Part shown: positions 59,334-64,000 of the stretch, piece after piece
How the letters are laid out: every line of letters begins with the position of its first letter
Numbering within the stretch: position 1 is the stretch's first letter
DNA from: JBBQZU01 sp038207425
GTDB taxonomy: Bacteria; Bacteroidota; Bacteroidia; Flavobacteriales_D; Cryomorphaceae
DNA: 64,000 nucleotides
NCBI GenBank assembly: GCA_038207425.1
Contig: JBBQZU010000010.1
Span: 1 to 64,000 of the forward strand
Direction: 5' to 3'
Notes under the pieces: model-generated
Seen by the model: the letters and a program-made list of their open reading frames with translations, nothing else
What the model was told of the DNA's origin: nothing
The model's database searches: none
Position numbers and translations under genes: made by a program

Positions 59334-61061
59334 ATGCGCTTCATAATTTACTGCGCGGTCATTTGGGCTGCCTCGGCGTGCACTACTTCGCCCGTTGAGC
59401 CTGATATTGATCCTGTTGCTGCTCCGGCAGAAATTGACAGTACTTCATTTTTGCAAAAGCAGCGATTTGATGCGGCTCTTGATCAGGCTGCCAATGAAAT
59501 ACGAACCATCGTAGAATCCCCAGAAGAAGGGCAGCGATACAGGGCCTTGGGTGTCGATATGTTCTCATCGGTGTTGCTGCCAAAAGTGTACATCGAAAAT
59601 AATTTCAGGCCCCTGTGGTTTACGCATCCTGATTCGCTGCAACGAGTTGCCGAAATGATTGAATTTGTAGCAGGACTCGAATACCACGGATTTGTGCCTG
59701 AGCACTACCACTATGCCGAAATAAAGCAGCAACTCGATTCATACCGAGCTAATAAGGAACTTCTCTTTGATGGGAATGCCCTCGCTCAGGCCGATATGAT
59801 GTTTACTGACGCCTACTTTATCAGCGCCGCCCATATTTACCACGGCAAAGTGGATCAGGAAAAACTCACCGCTGAGTGGGAGATCAGACGAAATAAAAGC
59901 AACGTTAACTTTGATATGAGCCTCTTTGAAATGCTCAAAGGTGGCGAAACGGTGGAAGAATCATTCAGGCAATTTTACCCCGACCTTGGCGGATATGAAG
60001 TTATGATGGCCGAAGCGCGCAGATTGCAGTCATTGCGCGAAAGCGATTTTTCAGTAAAAGTTGATGCCAAAACTATTTCCATAAAGCCGGGCGATTCTGC
60101 GATATACATTGCTGACATCAAGCAAAAACTGGCCTTCTGGAGTTTGTATACCCCCGACTCACTTACGCACCCCAATGTGTATGACGAAGGTGCGGTGCAA
60201 GCGATAAAGAAATTACAGAAGCAGTTTGGATTCAATGCCGACGGTGTAATCGGCAGCCTCACCCTTCGGGCACTTAATATGAGCCCAGCCGACCGAATGA
60301 ATCAGATTTATGCAAACCTGGAGCGCCTCCGCTGGAAACCCGATTCATTGGAACCACGATATGTGATGGTGAATATTGCCGATTTTAGTCTCAGGTTGCA
60401 GCAAGGGCGCGATACGCTGATCTCAATGCGGGTGATTGTGGGTAAAAATTACAGGAAGACGCCTGTGTTTAATTCTACCATCACCTATCTGGTATTGAGT
60501 CCTGCATGGACGGTGCCGCCCACCATACTGCGCAATGATGTGCTGCCCGCCGTGCGTAAGAATGTCAATTACCTGGCCGATAAAAATATGCAGGTACTCA
60601 ACTCCCAAGGCAAACCCGTAGACCCGACAACGGTAAACTGGAGCCGCGACGGAATGAAATATACCATACGGCAAGCGCCAGGCGCCCAGAATGCACTGGG
60701 GAAAGTAAAATTTATGTTTCCAAACAAGCACAACGTTTACCTTCACGACACCCCTTCGCGCGAGTTGTTTGCCCGCGACGAAAGGGCTTTCAGCTCCGGA
60801 TGCATAAGGATAGAAAAGCCTTTTGATCTGGCCAAAATTCTGCTGGCCGATATGCCTGATTGGACGGAAGAGCGCGTACGCGAAGGAATGAACTCCAAAA
60901 GTGAACGTACCATAGTGCTCAAAAGCCCTGTAGGGGTTTATATCTATTACCTCACTTCATGGGGTATGCCAAATGGCGAGGTGAATTTCCGCAATGACCT
61001 GTACGAGCGAGATGCCGAAATACTTAAAGTACTTAAGGAAAAACACTACGGTTGGAATTAA
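59334..61061 (+). CDS. L,D-transpeptidase lipoprotein (YcbB/LdtD-like)
   Basis: About 575 residues. A lipoprotein signal (MRFIIYCAVIWAASAC, lipobox ASAC) is followed by a scaffold domain (YIENNFRPLWFTHPDSLQ), a peptidoglycan-binding helix bundle (AIKKLQKQFGFNADGVIGSL), and a YkuD catalytic domain with MRVIVGKNYRKTPVF, NVYLHDTPSRELF and the active-site SSGCIRIEKP. It would form 3-3 cross-links in peptidoglycan in the periplasm. The ATG at 59334 gives the lipoprotein signal; the longer frame from 59286 does not. It is followed by a second L,D-transpeptidase-like gene. Confidence 0.9.
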   Translation: MRFIIYCAVIWAASACTTSPVEPDIDPVAAPAEIDSTSFLQKQRFDAALDQAANEIRTIVESPEEGQRYRALGVDMFSSVLLPKVYIENNFRPLWFTHPDSLQRVAEMIEFVAGLEYHGFVPEHYHYAEIKQQLDSYRANKELLFDGNALAQADMMFTDAYFISAAHIYHGKVDQEKLTAEWEIRRNKSNVNFDMSLFEMLKGGETVEESFRQFYPDLGGYEVMMAEARRLQSLRESDFSVKVDAKTISIKPGDSAIYIADIKQKLAFWSLYTPDSLTHPNVYDEGAVQAIKKLQKQFGFNADGVIGSLTLRALNMSPADRMNQIYANLERLRWKPDSLEPRYVMVNIADFSLRLQQGRDTLISMRVIVGKNYRKTPVFNSTITYLVLSPAWTVPPTILRNDVLPAVRKNVNYLADKNMQVLNSQGKPVDPTTVNWSRDGMKYTIRQAPGAQNALGKVKFMFPNKHNVYLHDTPSRELFARDERAFSSGCIRIEKPFDLAKILLADMPDWTEERVREGMNSKSERTIVLKSPVGVYIYYLTSWGMPNGEVNFRNDLYERDAEILKVLKEKHYGWN

Positions 61062-61131
61062 CATTTGCTGGCTGAGTCATGAACATGTTTTTGCCTAACT
61101 TCGTAACACACCATCAAGAAATCCTTATTCT

Positions 61132-61806
61132 GTGGGTCTAAAGAAGTTTTCTCTAGTATTTATTGGAGCCGTTTTGCTTGGCATCATCGTGCTTAGCGCA
61201 GGCAGGCATCACAGCGATGACCTTTCGGAAAACACTGCCGATTCTTCTGCTGTTAGACCATTTGCTCACCTCAATTCCCTTTCGGAGAAGATTAACCCGA
61301 AAATTTTGGCTTGCTTCAATGAGCGATATGCCGAGTATTTGCCCCAACTGAAAAACCGGGTAGTTACCATCATAGATTTTTCTTTGCCCAGCAGCACCAA
61401 GCGTTTGTGGACTGTGAATCTCGATACCGGAGAAGTGCTGTTTAATACCTGGGTGGCCCACGGCAAAAATACCGGCGACGACACCGCCCTTTTCTTCTCC
61501 AATACGCCACAGTCCTATCAGAGCAGTCTCGGGTTTTACCTTACGGAAAATACCTATAATGGCAAGCACGGGAATTCACTTCGGTTGCTGGGACTTGAAG
61601 CCGGGATCAACGATAAGGCTCTGGAGCGCGATATTGTGATACACGGCGCCGACTACGTTTCTGAAGCCTTTATAAAAACCCATGGCCGCTTAGGCCGAAG
61701 CCACGGCTGCCCTGCGGTATCTATGGAGCTTGCCGATGATTTCATAGCGTCTGTGAAGGAAGGTTCGCTAATGTTTCTGTATCATCCCAGCTATTCAGAA
61801 AATTAG
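61132..61806 (+). CDS. Murein L,D-transpeptidase catalytic domain protein (YkuD_2-like)
   Basis: About 224 residues with an N-terminal signal or anchor helix (FSLVFIGAVLLGIIVLSAG). The catalytic region shows RLWTVNLDTGEVLFNTWVAHG, IVIHGADYVSE and GRLGRSHGCPAVSM, the His and Cys signature of the family. It acts on murein at the membrane or in the periplasm. The start is GTG at 61132. It lies 70 bases after the YcbB-like gene and may be cotranscribed. Precise reaction (cross-linking or lipoprotein attachment) is not shown. Confidence 0.86.
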   Translation: MGLKKFSLVFIGAVLLGIIVLSAGRHHSDDLSENTADSSAVRPFAHLNSLSEKINPKILACFNERYAEYLPQLKNRVVTIIDFSLPSSTKRLWTVNLDTGEVLFNTWVAHGKNTGDDTALFFSNTPQSYQSSLGFYLTENTYNGKHGNSLRLLGLEAGINDKALERDIVIHGADYVSEAFIKTHGRLGRSHGCPAVSMELADDFIASVKEGSLMFLYHPSYSEN

Positions 61807-62022
61807 CATCCAGTGAATCCTGATCGATTTTATAGAAATATAACCCTGCAAATACCGAAATTATCTACAAAGAAATCATTGATAGTTCGAATCGCTAAGT
61901 ATTACCATTTAAGCCTTTAGTTTATTTCTTTTCAAATATTTTTAAAGTAAATTTTTAACAGTACAAGTTGCGGTCAGATACCCTGCCAAAAGGCAAATTA
62001 TTTCAACAGGCGCAATAATCAC

Positions 62023-62030
62023 TACCTTCG
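62023..62030 (+). promoter_or_regulatory. -7-like element for the hpt operon
   Basis: TACCTTCG differs from TAnnTTTG at one base, 19 bases before the hpt ATG. Upstream, 61807-62022 holds no recognisable gene. Confidence 0.4.
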
Positions 62031-62049
62031 CAGCCTGATTTTTTTTAAT

Positions 62050-62586
62050 ATGTCATCAATTGTAATCCGCCAAAAGAAATTTGTACCCTACCTCAATGAG
62101 GCGCAAATACAGGCGCGTATCGCTGAAATAGGCGCAGAGATAAACCGCGATTACGAGTATCTCGAACCCCTTTTTATAGGAGTGCTCAACGGAGCTTTTC
62201 GCTTTGCTTCCGATTTGATGAGGCATATCGAGATTCCTTGTGAAATCAATTTCGTAAAAGTATCATCATACAGGGGTACAGAGAGCAGCGGCAATCTCAG
62301 TGATCATATTGGGCTCAATTCAGATATAAGCGAAAGGCATGTCGTGATTCTTGAAGACATTGTAGATACCGGCCATACCATAGAGTACCTTTTGCAGAAC
62401 ATGGGGTCTCTTAACCCGGCCAGTATTAAGGTAGCAACCTTGCTCTTTAAGCCTGAGGCCTACCTTGGCAATATAAAGATCAACTACTGCGGCTTTGAAA
62501 TTCCCAATCTTTTTGTGGTAGGCTATGGGCTTGACTACAGTGGCCTGGGTCGCCATTTAAACACTATTTATCAAGTAAAGCAATAA
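62050..62586 (+). CDS. hpt: Hypoxanthine phosphoribosyltransferase
   Basis: 178-residue type I phosphoribosyltransferase that salvages hypoxanthine (and perhaps guanine). The PRPP-binding motif VVILEDIVDTGHTIEYLL is clear, with PLFIGVLNGAFRFASDLM and VSSYRGTESSG before it. It heads the hpt-adk-obgE run, three bases before adk, pairing purine salvage with nucleotide interconversion. Confidence 0.94.
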   Translation: MSSIVIRQKKFVPYLNEAQIQARIAEIGAEINRDYEYLEPLFIGVLNGAFRFASDLMRHIEIPCEINFVKVSSYRGTESSGNLSDHIGLNSDISERHVVILEDIVDTGHTIEYLLQNMGSLNPASIKVATLLFKPEAYLGNIKINYCGFEIPNLFVVGYGLDYSGLGRHLNTIYQVKQ

Positions 62587-62589
62587 AGC

Positions 62590-63165
62590 ATGATCAATCT
62601 CGTACTTTTCGGCCCTCCGGGCGCCGGTAAAGGAACTCAGGCTGAGCGACTTGTAGAAAAATACAAGTTGGTACACCTGAGTACCGGCGATATATTTCGC
62701 CGCAACATAAAGGAACAAACGGAGCTTGGGCGCCTTGCAAAGCAATACATGGATGCCGGCAATCTGGTACCCGACGAGGTAACCATACGTATGCTCGAGT
62801 CGGAAGTAAATACTCAGCCGGAATCTAGAGGATTTATTTTCGATGGTTTTCCGCGCACACAGGCGCAAGCAGTAGCGCTCGATACGTTTCTTTCGGGAAA
62901 GGATATGAGCATTACCAAAATGCTTGCCCTTACGGTGAATGACGAAGTGCTTCGCACAAGGCTGCTCAAACGCGCCGAAACCAGCGGACGTGCTGACGAT
63001 GCAGACCCTGCAATAATTGCGAACCGCATAGAAGTGTACAAGCGTGAAACTGCCCCCGTGGCTGCATATTACCGCGCTCAGGGCAAATATTCCGAAACAG
63101 ACGGTATTGGAAGCATAGACCAAATAAGCGAAAGGCTTTACGCCGCCATCGACGGAAATGAGTAA
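62590..63165 (+). CDS. adk: Adenylate kinase (short type)
   Basis: 191 residues interconverting AMP, ADP and ATP. P-loop GPPGAGKGTQ, AMP-binding STGDIFRRN, the FIFDGFPRTQAQA loop, and RAETSGRADDADP in place of a long lid. The zinc or lid domain of the 215-residue enzymes is missing, the usual short form of this phylum. Its stop overlaps the obgE ATG by eight bases. Confidence 0.95.
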   Translation: MINLVLFGPPGAGKGTQAERLVEKYKLVHLSTGDIFRRNIKEQTELGRLAKQYMDAGNLVPDEVTIRMLESEVNTQPESRGFIFDGFPRTQAQAVALDTFLSGKDMSITKMLALTVNDEVLRTRLLKRAETSGRADDADPAIIANRIEVYKRETAPVAAYYRAQGKYSETDGIGSIDQISERLYAAIDGNE

Positions 63166-64000
63166 TAGCAACTTTATAGACTACGTAAAAATTTGTTTTC
63201 GCTCCGGTAAGGGCGGTAAAGGCTCTACACACCTGCACCGCGATCGCTTTACAGCACGTGGTGGTCCCGATGGTGGCGATGGAGGCCGTGGAGGCAACAT
63301 CATTCTGAAGGGCAATAGCAATGTGTGGACCCTGCTGCACCTGAAGTACCGAAAGCATATATACGCCGGCGACGGTGAAGGCGGCGGGTTGCAAACCAGC
63401 TTTGGCAAGTCAGGCGAAGACATTTATGTAGATGTTCCACTCGGCACCATAGCCCGCGACCCTGAAACAGGCGAAGTTTTTACGGAGATTACCGACCACG
63501 ACGAAGAATTTGTTTTGCTCAAAGGAGGCCGTGGGGGCCTGGGCAATGCCCATTTCAAATCGTCAACCATGCAGACACCGCGCTTTGCACAGCCGGGCGA
63601 AGAAGGAGTGGAATCATGGATAATTCTGGAGCTTAAAATACTCGCCGATGTGGGCCTGGTTGGTTTCCCCAACGCAGGTAAGAGTACCCTGCTTTCAGTG
63701 GTATCAGCCGCCAAGCCTGAGATTGCCGACTATCCTTTTACCACTTTGGTGCCCAATCTTGGCATAGTAAGCTACCGCGAGCACCGCTCATTCATCATGG
63801 CCGATATACCCGGAATAATAGAAGGTGCCAGCGAAGGCAAAGGCCTTGGCTTGCGGTTTTTGCGACATATAGAGCGCAACAGTTTGCTGCTGTTTATGGT
63901 ACCCGCCGATAGCAAAGACATAAGCCGTGACTACGAAATATTGCTCGGAGAACTTCGCGCCTTTAATCCCGACCTGCTCGACAAGGGTAGAATACTTGCT
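63158..64000 (+). CDS. obgE: GTPase Obg (cut by the right edge)
   Basis: The first 281 codons of Obg/CgtA. The glycine-rich Obg fold begins NFIDYVKICFRSGKGGKG and GGPDGGDGGRGGNI. The GTPase domain follows with G1 GFPNAGKSTL, the switch I region YPFTTLVPNLG, G3 ADIPGIIEGASEGKGLG and FLRHIERNSLLLFMV. Obg is a ribosome-associated GTPase linked to 50S assembly and growth control. The ATG at 63158 overlaps the adk stop, so it is the third gene of the operon. Confidence 0.95.
   Translation, partial: MSNSNFIDYVKICFRSGKGGKGSTHLHRDRFTARGGPDGGDGGRGGNIILKGNSNVWTLLHLKYRKHIYAGDGEGGGLQTSFGKSGEDIYVDVPLGTIARDPETGEVFTEITDHDEEFVLLKGGRGGLGNAHFKSSTMQTPRFAQPGEEGVESWIILELKILADVGLVGFPNAGKSTLLSVVSAAKPEIADYPFTTLVPNLGIVSYREHRSFIMADIPGIIEGASEGKGLGLRFLRHIERNSLLLFMVPADSKDISRDYEILLGELRAFNPDLLDKGRILA

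Overview
The window comes from a member of the Bacteroidota, most likely a Flavobacteriales- or Cryomorphaceae-like lineage; the genus cannot be named from sequence alone. The evidence is type IX secretion (T9SS) cargo with type A and type B C-terminal sorting domains, three PorP/SprF proteins, SprB repeats, a DUF2723 membrane protein, a CCDC81-type HU domain fused to SPOR, an ExbB/ExbD operon with a signal peptide on ExbB, and many start regions carrying the phylum's -7 promoter element TAnnTTTG instead of a strong Shine-Dalgarno. Kdo synthesis (KdsB) implies a lipopolysaccharide outer membrane, and MenB implies menaquinone.

Layout. 1-0.36 kb: remnants of an IS1595-type transposase and of a T9SS cargo C-terminus. 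0.4-13.2 kb: mostly minus-strand housekeeping genes (MmcQ/YjbR, cyclase, hemW, histidine kinase, AsmA-like protein, a pseudouridine synthase with a 45-residue tandem repeat, YraN, LD-carboxypeptidase), then metG and tRNA-Arg. 13.4-17.3 kb: an acetyltransferase and glycosyltransferase, then a homogentisate-phytyltransferase-like UbiA protein divergent from a protein that appears to join a phytol-kinase-like half to a DUF92 (VTE6-like) half. 17.4-32.5 kb: a 15-kb plus-strand block of three consecutive pairs, each a T9SS type B cargo protein followed by a PorP/SprF protein. The middle cargo is 2,549 residues long with about 27 SprB-type repeats. 32.6-37.6 kb: rhodanese lipoprotein and thioredoxin, polysaccharide deacetylase, DUF2723 protein, tRNA-Gln. 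37.9-51.8 kb: dusB, CPBP protease, ExbB/ExbD/ExbD operon, tRNA-Ser, asparaginase, tatD, glycosyltransferase 9, thioesterase, HemJ-like protein, HU-SPOR protein, kdsB, dprA, gdhA. 51.8-57.5 kb: a helix-hairpin-helix outer-membrane barrel with a PorV/PorQ-like partner, menB, then a degenerate stretch with a stop-interrupted gene, an IS3-type orfA without orfB and a second orphan T9SS tail. 57.6-64 kb: purE/purK, two L,D-transpeptidases, and hpt-adk-obgE, cut by the right edge.

The most interesting material is the triple cargo/PorP array, the possible phytyl salvage and prenylation pair at 14.8-17.3 kb, two independent places where a transposase remnant abuts an orphan T9SS sorting tail, and two genes (HemJ-like and purK) whose start codon lies only five bases beyond an exact -7 element, suggesting leaderless messages. 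Many start codons were moved from the longest open frame to an internal start on the basis of signal peptides, family N-termini or promoter position; several are TTG or GTG.
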